The notes below the pieces were generated by a model that saw only the letters and a program-made list of their open reading frames with translations, did not search any database and was not told where the DNA came from. This document shows, in pieces, positions 43,711 to 53,848 of a stretch of DNA of 53,848 nucleotides (the stretch's first letter is position 1; each line of letters opens with the position of its first letter). Source of the stretch: Phoronis australis (taxonomy: Eukaryota > Phoronida > Phoronidae); contig NMRA01001110.1 in the NCBI GenBank assembly GCA_002633005.1, forward strand, positions 1 to 53,848. The letters run 5' to 3'. The position numbers and the translations under genes are program-made.

Positions 43711-44888
43711 TGCTCGACCCAGTTGGTAGGCAATCGGCCAATACCCATTTGTTATTATGTACCCATTTGGTACTACGCTAACCTGTGCCACTTAGCATCC
43801 GATACTCAGTTGTACTTTGGGTATCGGAAATGTGTGTGTGTTATCTCTTGTAATTAAGAAACCCATCTGGTTCCTTCTGTAAAATAGTTATTTGTAGAGC
43901 TGTGACCATGAAATTCCCAATACAACTTAAAATATACATTATTCTTGTTGTTTTATTTGTCCCCAATAATGAGATTTATGGCACTCTGACATAAATCCTA
44001 TTATTTGGGCAAATAACATTATACAGCCCTTCATGCTTCATATCCAACTCCTAGTTAGTTCCTACCAAGTCCGATGGTAGCGCTGTTTGTTCTCTCTCTC
44101 CAGCTTCCTGTTGGCCAGCCTCAAGCAACAGTATGTTAACTCGTAAGTTTTCCTAATTAGCCAATTTTATACTTCTCCCACCCTCCCTACCCTGAGTACC
44201 ACGACATCTCCTCTCAACCGATTCATACCTTTCCCACACTCTCTCCCTTTCGTCGAACAAAATCTGCTGTTGTTTACTGTTGTTTTTGCAGTCCCAGCTG
44301 GTACCTTCTTCAGGCCCGGAGCGTCATACCGTCTGGCAAGAACCGACGTCATTGGCTAGCGACCCAACCTGTACTCGAGCATCCATCACTGCAGCTTGCT
44401 TCTCTCCACCACGGTCACAGCTCTCGGCACATACTGAGCCACAACACCACGTTCCTTAGAATATCTCTTTTTATCACTCCGGCTGGTCTGCTCACTCAGC
44501 TTGTCCGGAACTCTGCTTTGCAGGTTGTTATAGTCCAGTTGGCTGTTTGGTGTACCCACTTTGATATTTGCCCATTTGGCAGTTTGTACCCACTTGGTAC
44601 TTGTTATTGAATTTGCCGTTTTGCTCGACCCAGTTGGTAGGCAATCGGCCAATACCCATTTGGTATTATGTACCCATTTGGTACTACGCTAACCTGTGCC
44701 ACTTAGCATCCGATACTCAGTTGTACTTTGGGTATCGGAAATGTGTGTGTGTTATCTCTTGTAATTAAGGAACCCATCTGGTTCCTTCTGTGAAATAGTT
44801 ATTTGCAGAGCTGTGACCCTGAAATTCCCAATACAACTTAAAATATACAGTATTTTTGTTGTTTTATCTGTCCCCAATAATTAGATTT
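43711..44888 (-). mobile_element. Element with 267-bp terminal direct repeats enclosing a broken reading frame
   Basis: 43711-43977 and 44622-44888 are the same length with about 9 differences by eye (near 97% identity). Between them a minus frame from 44652 to 44167 is open for about 162 codons except TGA and TAG near 44385 and 44362. It is Lys/Arg-rich (KLSEQTSRSDKKRYSKERG) and unlike any family I know. The layout resembles a small LTR retrotransposon (TRIM), but the repeats begin TG without ending CA and no target duplication is clear. A local segmental duplication is the alternative. Confidence 0.5.
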
Positions 44889-44899
44889 CAAGTCATTTG

Positions 44900-46350
44900 T
44901 CACTGCAGTATGTGTTCTTCTATTTCGCAGTTTTTAACAAGCGAAATACACTCCAGGTGACACATTTGGTTTTGTTTTCTTGGTTGACATCTGTACTATA
45001 GAAAGCAGAACATGTAGACTTTGATTTTAACTTGAGACCAAAATGTCATTAAAAAGGGATCAGGTAACTATGTCCTTACAGTAAAATTCAGCACAAAAGA
45101 AAGGTTCAAGGACATGACAAAAATTCATTCGACATATATTATCAAAATAAACTCTCAAGCGATTTGCAACAGTTTTTACAATATCATTTCCTTTTCGTTT
45201 TATTCAACATTTATGTTCACAAAACCCGGACACCACATGCACGAGTGCAACGTTTAAAAACAATTCCTAAAATGTGTACATCAAACAAAGTACATCGACC
45301 TTTCATATCAATCAGTCCCTTCCGAGACAACATGTTTTGAACTTCGTCAAAATTGAGCCTTTTTCTACTGCCTACCTGTACGTAATAAGATAGTGGTGGA
45401 AGTGAATGCATTAAGGTGAGGGGCCGTATTGGGGACAGAAGGTAATCAGTAAAGAATACCCACAGTATATTTGGAGTGGGGAGATTAAATGCTATGGTTC
45501 TACGAAAAAGAAATCACCCAGAAGCTCCATACTAAAGCTTAGTTGAGCCCTTTCCTCAAACGACCTCATGCTAGTGACGATACTTCAGACCTCAGTTTAC
45601 AGAGATAACAGCAGTGATTTTTTTCATTTACACGTTCTATTGAAAGTCAAGTGCCAGGCAATATTGTTTTGGAAAATCAATAGAGGGTTAAACAAACAGA
45701 AATCTTAATGACGAGACCACGATGAACATACTTAATTGACTCGCTGGTTCCCTGCTTACCTCTTGGTGGTCATTAGCCAGGACACAGGAACCACTTAATT
45801 TTCCTCGAGAAATTTATTCACACCGGAGTTTCTGATTGCCTAGTTGAATTCTCAACAGGCAGCCCTTTACGCAAACTAACTGGCATGATTGATGGAGCAG
45901 CAAGCGTAAAAGTGGTCTGTTGTACAGGCAAGCAGGTCCTTAACATTTATGTTCAAGAAATGTGAAACCTAGAAATTGTCGTTGCGCCCTTTTGGAGTGC
46001 ATCTTTCTACTGTCGACGACTTTTGTTTGCGATAGTGTTCTGTATTCATACAGTGTGAATAACACACAGGTTAAATCGGCCAGATATGTGTTTATTGTAC
46101 ATGTACACCTGTATGTGCTTCAAGTACGCCGGCTATTAAACAAAACTGCAGAAACGAAATACTTGGTGCGACACCACTTGACCACTCTAAAAATCGTCCA
46201 AAGTTCGTCAATTTTTCACGGTGTTGTAAAGCTAACCAATGACTGCTGAGGTTACATCAACCAATGCTAAAGCTCGTGCCACAGCTTGATCCTGCGTGCT
46301 GGCTAGGCACGTAGGGAAGCAGCAAGATTCAATCGACAGCACGTGGAAAA
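44900..46350. other. Intronic DNA of the phosphatase, unassigned
   Basis: Phosphatase exons 3 and 4 join directly in phase, so nothing here is needed for that gene. A minus frame at 45217-45411 has an acceptor-like TTACGTACAG before it but no family resemblance. Confidence 0.4.
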
Positions 46351-46355
46351 CTTAC

Positions 46356-46490
46356 GTCATCATTTTGATTCGCATCACTCAGCATGAGGATCACGTGGCA
46401 ATCCTGATCGTGAACCATCCTCCAAAAATCACCAACGTTGTTGGGTAACGGACTCTGTGCGACGATAGATGCATCCCGTTGATTACATCC
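46356..46490 (-). pseudogene. PTP exon 3 of 7: QRD..IVAQSPLP...FWRM
   Basis: Acceptor ACGCTTTCACAG; donor GTAAGT at 46355-46350. It has 45 intact codons, phase 0 to 0. It contains QRDASIVAQSPLPNNVGDFW and then RMVHDQDCHVILMLSD, hallmark PTP motifs (usually ..ATQGPLP..DFWRM..). The intron before it is 6.5 kb and holds the TIR element 46861-52054. Confidence 0.85.
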
Positions 46491-47706
46491 CTGTGAAAGC
46501 GTACAGTTCTATGACACAGCGATATGACCAACCGATAGCAATGGATAGATGCTTTTCTGAAATCTTCCCCCACAAGCCCAAATCGGTTGAAATCGACGAA
46601 AATACGACGGTGCAGACCCCAAGGTTTGAAAACGAAAGAAATATTTGACAAATTATGAACGTGAAATATTCCCAACTATTGGCATTTGACAAACACACTA
46701 ACAAAATCACCAAGTAAGACGGGTGAGCACAGCACAGGAATAACCAGAATTTCGCAACATGCGCGCACCCAGCCTAAAGCGTAAGGATGTAGGGGGTCTT
46801 GAACCTTTGGGTTTGAGGACCTTATTTCTATAAAACGCTAAACAGGGTTTGTTCAGGACTATCCCAGTAAGCATTACAGTATTGGCCCAGTACTGGGTAT
46901 CTGTTGCTTGATAACACTTGTACCGTATATCGGTTTACGTTTCTGGGCCACGAATGGCCCAGTAAAGACCAACAACACTAACCCAGTAAACCTTTCTCTA
47001 AGCGGCTCGCCGGTAATGGAGAGCTATTGGCCCTATATCTCTCGATCAGTTAACACAGCCTTGAACACAAGAGGGCAGTTAGAGGCTTGCCCACAGGAGG
47101 ACCAGGCTTAACATTTTAAAGCTAAAACTTTTGGGTTATCATTAAAAATCACCATTAGATGTATGACAATAAAAACTTTCCATTTTTTATAAAAAAATAA
47201 TTACCATCAGCTGTAGTACAGTGTAATTTTATTTTTTAAAGAAAAATTTCCACCAGATGACCCTCATGAAAAAACGCCATTTTGAAAATTCCGTTAAAGA
47301 ACCTTTGACTCTTGAGTTGTTTAGAGTTTGAAACCAGCGTGTGTAACAGAATAGTGAAGGATTTTCACAGTGAACTTAAGATTTCTGGTAAGTTTCATAC
47401 TTTTTCACTTTGCATGCCATGCTAGTGTCTGTAAGAGTATACAAAACATGATTTATACTACAGACCTTCTCAGCTTCTGATCGTCGCCAATACAAATTGG
47501 GCCTACAATATACTACACGATATGACACTCGGGATTCGCACATGTCAAACACAAAACTCAATAAATGTACACAAAACAGGGGTCCAACAAACCACGAGCA
47601 AAAAATCTTTCTCCTGGTAGCATTTACGGTGTCCTGCTCCAGCCATAGCCACAAGTGTCCTCATCTTCTGATCGTCCCCTACGGTCCTACACACTACATT
47701 ACATTT

Positions 47707-49118
47707 GGGTGAGCAAACCGAAATACAAATTTCACCACCAGCACTTGAAATGAGTGTTTAAATGAGAACTTTAGACATTCCATGTATACGACATTTTTAA
47801 TTTCTCAAATCGGTTGGGCGGTTCTCCAGTTATTTAAATTTTAGAGCTTCTAAAATGGCCTTTTTTAGCAAACAGAAACCTGAAATTTCAGGCCACAGAA
47901 AACGGCACGTTTAGACAACTATAATATGTAGGAAATCATAGCCTACTGTATTCCTAAAACAAGAAAGAAAGTCTTTTACAAGTAGGTTAAGAAGATGGCA
48001 TCGGCACCAAATCACAAACTATTATATTTTGCACGAGCAAGAAAACAAAAATTGAAAAATTCACCATCGACAAATAAATTCATAATAACCAAAAAACAGA
48101 AACATAGTCCTTTTCAGAATTTTTCATTATTTATTTTACAACCTTTGAGGTTATGTGAATTATTCTTTTTTCCTAAGTAAGATTAATGTTTTCACAATCT
48201 TGTGTTGCATACCATTTGACAAAAAATGATATGTATTTTTTATTAAACAAAATTAAATTGGACCCTAAAAGTTCACAGAATTTTACACCAATTTCATTCC
48301 TATCAAATAATATAGAAACAGAGAGGTGCTGTGTTGGTGACTTTCCAAAAAGAGTATATTCGTATTTTAAAATGTTTTGATGCACTGCAGCGTTGACTGA
48401 ACTGTTTTCTAAAAATGACGCCACCAAGAGGTAGAAAAATTAAGAAAGAATAGTTTTGAAGAAAATAGAAAAAAGACTCTATCCTCAAAACTGAGGTTAA
48501 TTTGAAATTTAAAAATATTCTACTATATTTTAATGAAAATATTTCACCAGTTTGGGCCGCCATTTTTATAATAAAAGAAGTTTTGACTGGTTCTGTAAAG
48601 ACCGTTTGACCAATCAGGTTCGAGTTTAGTTTGAACCCTGGAAAGGTCAACATGGTTCTTTAAAAGTGACTGAAGTTATCTTTTTTAGAAGTTTTCCTAA
48701 ATGGGAATGGTGAGATAAAGTGAAAAAAGTACATTTTCTCATAATTTTGTCAAAAAATAAAAAGTGTACACTCAAGGTTGAAAGCAGAATTTTTAGCAGT
48801 TTGATGTAAGTATCATTAAAATCGGTTCAGTAATGGCATTAAGCAGCTGAAAGTTTGACTCGTGCTGTAAGTCACAAGAATTTGCCGGTGTTTGAAAAAT
48901 ATGTGAGGTGTTCGCTCTACTTTAATTTTTAAAAATACTCTTTAATGCCCAAGTATTTTGTAATGGATATCAATAGAAAGAAGAAAAATAAAATATTTCA
49001 CTGGCATACTTTTCATTTTCCACTACATAGTATGATAATAGATATGAGCCTGTGAAGATCATGAAAAATGGCAAAATTTCACTCTTGCTGAATTTCTGCC
49101 ATATTGGTTTGCTCACCC
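47707..49118. repeat. 13-bp perfect inverted repeat, GGGTGAGCAAACC, 1.4 kb apart
   Basis: GGGTGAGCAAACC at 47707-47719 and its inverse at 49106-49118. Outside both, related units with CGATCAGAAGCTGAG occur in opposite orientations (47460-47690 left, 49290-49740 right). The whole looks like a foldback arrangement or an element nested in an inverted array. Confidence 0.55.
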
Positions 49119-49289
49119 TAACTCCAAATAAACGCGTAAGCTTTTTGGGAACATTCTTATGCTTTGACTGCAGATCTTTTGTTAACTCGGTGAAGCAAGA
49201 CACCTTGAATGGTATTTGAAGATTGAACAATTGCTAAAGGTTTGTTGAAACCATGTTCAGTTTTGTGTTTGATGTGGACGGCTGAAGTG

Positions 49290-49745
49290 AAGCACCCCTG
49301 GAATTCCTTGTTCCGAGTGGCATACCTTGTAATATTATGTACAGAAGCTGGGGACATCCTTCGAATTGCTCATGGTTTACCGAACCCTAGTGTTGTGTAA
49401 ATTTAACGAGTTTTGTGTTTGTTATGGACAGCTGTACTGACCCAGTGAAGCACACAAGAAATTTTTAGTCTTGAGTGTCATACTCTGTGGTATATATGTA
49501 TAGTGTATTGTATACGATCAGAAGCTGAGGGCGTCTGTGAGTTATACCACAGGCGTCCTCAGCCTCTGAGTCTGACCGTCCCAAATGCACTATAATACAA
49601 AAAGGTCGGACACTCGATTTTAGTGTGAAGTGAACCACTCATGGAATTCCTAGTTCCGAGTGTCAAGCCTTGTAGATATATATGTAGTGTATTGAGATTG
49701 ATCAGAAGTTGAGGATGCCTGTGATTTTCAACACAGGCAGAGGAA
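49290..49745. repeat. Tandem units of about 180 bp
   Basis: Three units share GAAGTGAA(C/G)C or CAGTGAAGC, GGAATTCCT(A/T)GTTCCGAGTG and GATCAGAAGYTGAGG with spacing near 180 bp. Inverse copies occur at 47460-47690. Confidence 0.6.
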
Positions 49746-51344
49746 TTTCCCCGATGACCTATAAGTTAACCATATTATACATATAAAGGTTGGACACTGT
49801 TCTAAATCCAAGTAAAATCGGTGTGCACCTCCCTCAGACTGGTATTGCTTAAACAGGGATATTCCTGACCACACTTGGACCTGTGCCCTTTGGGTGCCCC
49901 TGATGATAACAATTGTGTATTTTTCAAAAGGTTGTGTCCGGTAATTAAGTGGTAACATAAGAAACAAACCTCAAGTACATTAACAATTCGAACACAAGTC
50001 CTGCTCTCGTAAAAGTTTTAAACAGGAAATGGTAATTTACGATTAAATATTGGAAAATGTCAATGGCCTGTTCACTCATTTTAATGAAATCTGCAACATT
50101 ACCCGTAAGTTTTACGGCTGTACGTTGACTAATAGAATCTTGCATTTTTGGAAAAGTTCGTTTTAAAAGATGCGCCTGGGGGTGGCACTACTACAATGTA
50201 CTTGTGCCCTTTTGTATGCACTAATAGCACAAATGCGCATCCAGGAATATGCCTGCATAAACATCAGAAACCTTGTTTCCTTGATTCGTTTGAACTGTCC
50301 ATGTAGTGAATGGTGAATTGGTTACAGAATTTCCAAAACAAACACAAAACTCTGAATTCAAGGATGCCAAATAGTTTACACGTTGGATTTCACTTGTGCT
50401 TTAACTTGTACGCCTGTGGAAGATAGAATATTGTGTTTGTGCAATCAACCCGTGTCAAAATCAAGAAATTCGTATGCAATTTAGACTTTCATTTACCCGT
50501 AATTTGTATCAAATTATAGCCCCTTTTTATTACTTACTAGTAACCTATACTTTAAATGCAATGTGTTCGATCTTGACTTTATGGACTACTCTGTTTGAAG
50601 TGCAGCGTACACTTGGCTTTGGTGGAGATTTCTGATGTCAGACCATAGGTTTAGTTACAGGAAATTAGCTATCGGCAACTGTGGGTTTTCGCAGTAATCC
50701 CAAGTTAGTGATATTTTTGCTTTTAAACAAGGCCATTTTATGAGCCCAGAGTTTAAATATATTCAAATCGAAATTAAATTATGTAAACGACACTCAACTA
50801 GCATTATATAAAAATAAAACTAATGTTATATTGTAGCAATTTAGATCTAAATTATTGCAAAAATGATGTGTTTTGTTTCAAAAAAAGATTAACACCATTC
50901 ATAAATTAGAATTAAAAAGTAAGTACAACCTTTATTTCAGACAATAACTAAAACAATGCCTTCTGTCGCATGAATGGCTGCAATGTGAAAATAATTACCA
51001 TCTTCCTTTGTTCAATGACGTCAAGGCATCGGTCAATCATTGTGCAGAAAGTAATTGCCATAACCAAGCCTCAAATGGCTAAAACCATAAGCGCCATCTT
51101 GAGGCTTAGGGACAAAGTTGAAAAGGTCACATCAGTGTCAATTGTGTGTAAACACAGACCAAAACCATCACTTGATACTCATAAGACTTTTTGTAACAGA
51201 TTGTGAAGTATTTTCAGGAATTTAAAAATTCAAAATAGGCAATAGACATTTTTGGAAGAAATGAAATGAATAAAAAGTCGCTTCTGAAAATATGTATTAC
51301 AAGAAACTGAAGTCCTACAACCAGCTGTAATACTTGTGTTAAGA

Positions 51345-52054
51345 AAGGGTGAAACATTTATATCTTGCAGATTATACATTTCAAATAAGTTTCGTGTTTG
51401 AATGGTGTACAGTTTCTTTAGGTAATTCTTATTATGCATAACTTATCTGGAAAATGAATAGTTGAGTCTTTTAGTTTGAACTCTAAGATACTAAGCAGGG
51501 TTTGTTTTATTTCAGGGATTGTGGTCAAAGAGCATAGTAATGCTAATGCAAACTTTATAGTAAAAGAGGCACCATGTTCCGAAACACTGAAGACAGGGAA
51601 GAAGGGCGAAGACTGTGTGAAGCTGCCAGTCCACTAATAAGCCCAAGACAGTTTTGTAAAAAATAATTAGTTGCTTAGTTGTTATTTACATAATTCATAA
51701 GTATTTTACTTGATCAGTTTCATAGTAATAAAAGTATTAAAGAACAAGAGTGTTTTCTTCTTTTAAGTCACAGCTACTGTACTGGCTTAAAATGAGCCCA
51801 TCCATGGTCCTGCACTGGGCCAACACAGTCTGTCAACACTGGCCCATTACAGGGCCGAAACCAGTTATTGGTGTACTGGCCCAGTAACGGCGTGGTATTG
51901 GTCCTTTACTGGCTCGATATCGGAATCTTGTATCGGGCCCAATGAGGGAAGGTGTGCAAAATGCTATTGGGCCAGTACTGACCTCCATCACTGAGCCCAT
52001 ACAGAAGACAGTTAAGGGCCTGTATTAGCCTAGTACCTGCATGTTTACTGGGAT
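51345..52054 (+). repeat. Dispersed repeat, partner of 4045-4858
   Basis: Collinear with 4045-4858 through ACATTTATAT, TTATATTTCAGGGATT-like, GTTCYGAAACRCT, CCAGTCCA, TTAAGTCACAG, GGGCCAACAC and GCATGTTTACTGGGAT. It forms the right arm of the 5.2-kb TIR element. Confidence 0.75.
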
Positions 52055-52059
52055 GCAGT

Positions 52060-52260
52060 GGGCAGTCGGCCCCCGAGTCCCTCTAGGTGCGCGTATATGC
52101 CATTCACCAATTTGCACCCCGAACTGCCAAACGGAATCTGGGAGAATTTTAGGTGGGCGGCTTGGCCTCCTTGAACCCCCGCCCCTCTTTTAAATCCGTC
52201 AATGAATACTGCGTTGTTTGGGTTCAAGTTGTCGGAATCAAGCCTCCGAACAACTGTCGG
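52060..52260. repeat. Fragment related to the hAT-like MITE at 8923-9082
   Basis: Shares GCACCCC..ACTG.CAA..GGAATCTGGG and a following GGG-rich/CCCC-rich segment with 8990-9080. It starts just outside the right end of the TIR element. Confidence 0.45.
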
Positions 52261-53020
52261 ATAGAATAATACAGACCACAATGAAAGTTACAGTCAACAC
52301 AAACGAACATTCCATGTTTCCAGATCTTCGAACTTGCGTTTTTTATTGTCAAGGAGGACACTAAAGTGATATTGCACCATGAAGCTAGGAACGAATAACC
52401 AAGAGTATAAATTCAAATATCAGAGAGACAAAGGCAAGGGTGACATCTACGGCAATCACAGAAAGCAAATGTCAGTTTTAAATAAAGAGGCGGGAACAAG
52501 GGATCAATACATTTCTGTTGACTACACGCGTTTCACTGCTGTGCATTTCTGCGACCAGTCAGTTGCTGAGTGAGTAAACCCATCGGTCACACACTCCATT
52601 TACCATGAAGGTGTTGAATTTATGATTGTACATAATATACATCGTGTCACGCATGCACGAAGGAACGATAAATCAGAAAAATGAAGCTGCAACCAAAATG
52701 TGAAATTAAGAAAAGCAATACTTGCAGCAATATCTAATTTATCAACAGAAATGAATATCATTGTTAGTGTAAGTGTCAAAGTGTATTTAACATGGCCCTT
52801 GCTCTGGTGAAAAGGAATTTTGGACATGCCAGTGGGATGTAACTGACAAATTATAGACAAAGCTCGGCTCCGAAATGATCCTCTGTGACATATTATGGTG
52901 AAGAGTCAGGCAGTTCTCCAGAAGTAACTAACTGTTCTGTCCAAACCTTAAAATCGCGTTATTTTCGTGGCCTTAACCTTTTTGACGAGAGAATGACTGC
53001 AGGATTAGCTTCACTCATGT
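52261..53020. other. Intronic DNA of the phosphatase, unassigned
   Basis: Short frames (for example 52379-52573, plus, 64 codons) have no motif or splice support. The plus frame at 52885-53094 is antisense to phosphatase exon 2. Confidence 0.4.
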
Positions 53021-53024
53021 TCAC

Positions 53025-53085
53025 GAAGACCGCATTTATGAAGTCATTTCCTCCATCGTCATCAAGTAAGGACGAGATCGCCCAA
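53025..53085 (-). pseudogene. PTP exon 2 of 7, with 1-nt frameshift
   Basis: Acceptor GCATCATTTCAG; donor GTGAAC at 53024-53019. The first part fits the preceding exon (GRSRPYL). The second part reads DDDGGNDFINAVF in the next frame, matching the INA motif after the PTP substrate-loop region. The 61-nt length is one short of what both neighbours need, indicating a 1-nt deletion near 53060. Confidence 0.68.
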
Positions 53086-53511
53086 CTGAAATGATGCACA
53101 GAACACCGTATTAAAAAGTATTTTTAACTGACAACAAACAGTTCCACCCAATTGAAATATGGCGATGTATGGGCTTCAACCAAGGAAAAAGTATGAAACG
53201 TCGCTAGATAATGAAAGCTTGCCGGCTGTTTCAGGGTGGAATACCGATTTTATTTTCCCCATGAACATGTTCAGAGCGAAAGTAACACTACATGTATTAG
53301 TGAGAACCAGAGTTTGCACAACTTAGCCATGTCACCCTTTAAAGGTAATGATGGGTATAACGGGGTTGATGATCGATATTCACATATAAAGTTATGAGGT
53401 GGGCTTAACTAAATCAACAAAATCAGCTTCGAGTTTCAGTTTTCACTTCAAAATGGTAATTTTCCTCGTGCTGTAACTCAAAAGGTATCAACTGAAAAAC
53501 TTTAAACCCAC

Positions 53512-53611
53512 GTGGTAGAATGTTTGGATCTCTATTCTTGGAAGAGTTTTCTTTCAGTTTCCCAGCGGCATACTCCTCGGCGTCTGCAGCCAGGCGCAGT
53601 CGATTTAGAGT
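53512..53611 (-). pseudogene. PTP exon 1 of 7: linker and domain start
   Basis: Acceptor CTCATTGTAG precedes 53611; donor GTGGGT follows at 53511. It encodes 33 codons plus one base, ending with KENSSKNRDPNILP, the KNR..NILP motif found at the start of PTP domains. Reading begins in phase 0 and ends in phase 1. No damage seen. Confidence 0.75.
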
Positions 53612-53754
53612 CTACAATGAGAGCCAATGACCGAGATTATAACGAGTAAGAACTGAATTACATAAATTTGACTTTACCAAGTACTACGCACTAAGCATCA
53701 CTTCCGTTAGGATTACATGTAGATCTACCTCTGAAAAGAGAATCAACTTCAACA

Positions 53755-53848
53755 ATGTCTACAACAACAACGACGCGACGACGACGCGACGACGACGCGA
53801 CGACGACGACGATGACAACAACCACCACTATGACAATAATAACATAAG
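53755..53848. repeat. GACGACGC microsatellite at the window edge
   Basis: ACAACAACGACGCGACGACG continues as GACGACGC units and then CAACAACCACC to the last base. The array may continue outside the window. Confidence 0.9.

Larger units (their letters stand above)
46861..52054. mobile_element. 5.2-kb TIR element with GGCCCAGTA-rich ends
   Basis: The left end is ATCCCAGTAAGCAT (46861); the right end is ATGTTTACTGGGAT (52041-52054), inverted with one mismatch. Both ends are followed inward by arrays of TGGCCCAGTA/TACTGGGCC units (46880-47040 and 51810-52030). The right about 700 bp match 4045-4858. The inside holds further inverted and tandem repeats but no transposase. It lies wholly inside the intron between phosphatase exons 2 and 3. 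A clean target-site duplication is not evident; AT beside CCCAGT could be one. Confidence 0.62.
38544..53611 (-). pseudogene. Receptor-type protein tyrosine phosphatase, last seven exons, apparently inactivated
   Basis: Seven minus-strand exons encode, in order, a complete C-terminal PTP-fold domain of the D2 type: 53611-53512, 53085-53025, 46490-46356, 43483-about 43367, 43131-42968, 39160-39025, 38618-38544. Each has AG/GT borders, and phases agree except at one junction. Damage: exon 2 is 61 nt where 62 would keep the frame, TGA at 43408-43406, and TAA at 43017-43015. Such proteins are normally membrane receptors that dephosphorylate tyrosines; D2 domains are often catalytically weak. The ectodomain and D1 exons would lie beyond 53848. 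Isolated sequencing errors remain possible. Confidence 0.82.

Noticed and set aside
1-53848. tRNA, rRNA and CRISPR arrays
   Set aside because: No cloverleaf with conserved tRNA boxes, no rRNA-like block and no regularly spaced short repeats with unique spacers were found by eye.

Overview
The window reads as eukaryotic genomic DNA. It is AT-rich, has no operon-like gene packing, and short exons sit in long introns between decayed transposable elements. The retroelement types, a receptor tyrosine phosphatase with intron-split exons, and a frequent TACATGTA palindrome suggest a marine invertebrate, possibly a deuterostome. The sequence alone does not fix the species. Three single N bases (4966, 14838, 31793) look like assembly joins.

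Layout. 61-4035: a decayed L1/Tx1-type LINE ending against a dispersed repeat (4045-4858). About 4900-5480: an LTR fragment. 5490-10480: mostly unassigned, with several small inverted-repeat elements. 10490-12240: a second, unrelated LINE with a C-terminal zinc finger. 13650-14100: a probable small secreted-peptide gene on the minus strand. 14839-24606: a nested structure. A Metaviridae-type LTR retrotransposon on the minus strand has integrase before reverse transcriptase. Its integrase is split by a 5,184-bp TA-flanked terminal-inverted-repeat (TIR) element (15793-20976), and a second end of the same TIR family interrupts its reverse transcriptase. 25561-31634: three exon-like minus-strand segments. 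26649-29265 and 33784-35132: two copies of a THAP-type DNA-transposon relative, the first carrying a 1.24-kb insertion with a 6-bp target-site duplication. 29640-30090: simple repeats.

38544-53611: seven minus-strand exons of a receptor-type protein tyrosine phosphatase. They can be ordered by motif and mostly by splice phase. The copy appears broken by two in-frame stops and one 1-nt frameshift. Its introns hold a decayed multi-copy gene with a PIN-like domain (39562-41503), a 267-bp direct-repeat pair (43711-44888) and a 5.2-kb TIR element (46861-52054).

Host coding material is therefore confined to the phosphatase, the secreted peptide and a few uncertain exons. Most recognisable sequence is mobile-element debris, and nested insertions let the order of some events be inferred. 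Gene models rest on reading splice sites and motifs by eye; no transcript or database evidence was available.
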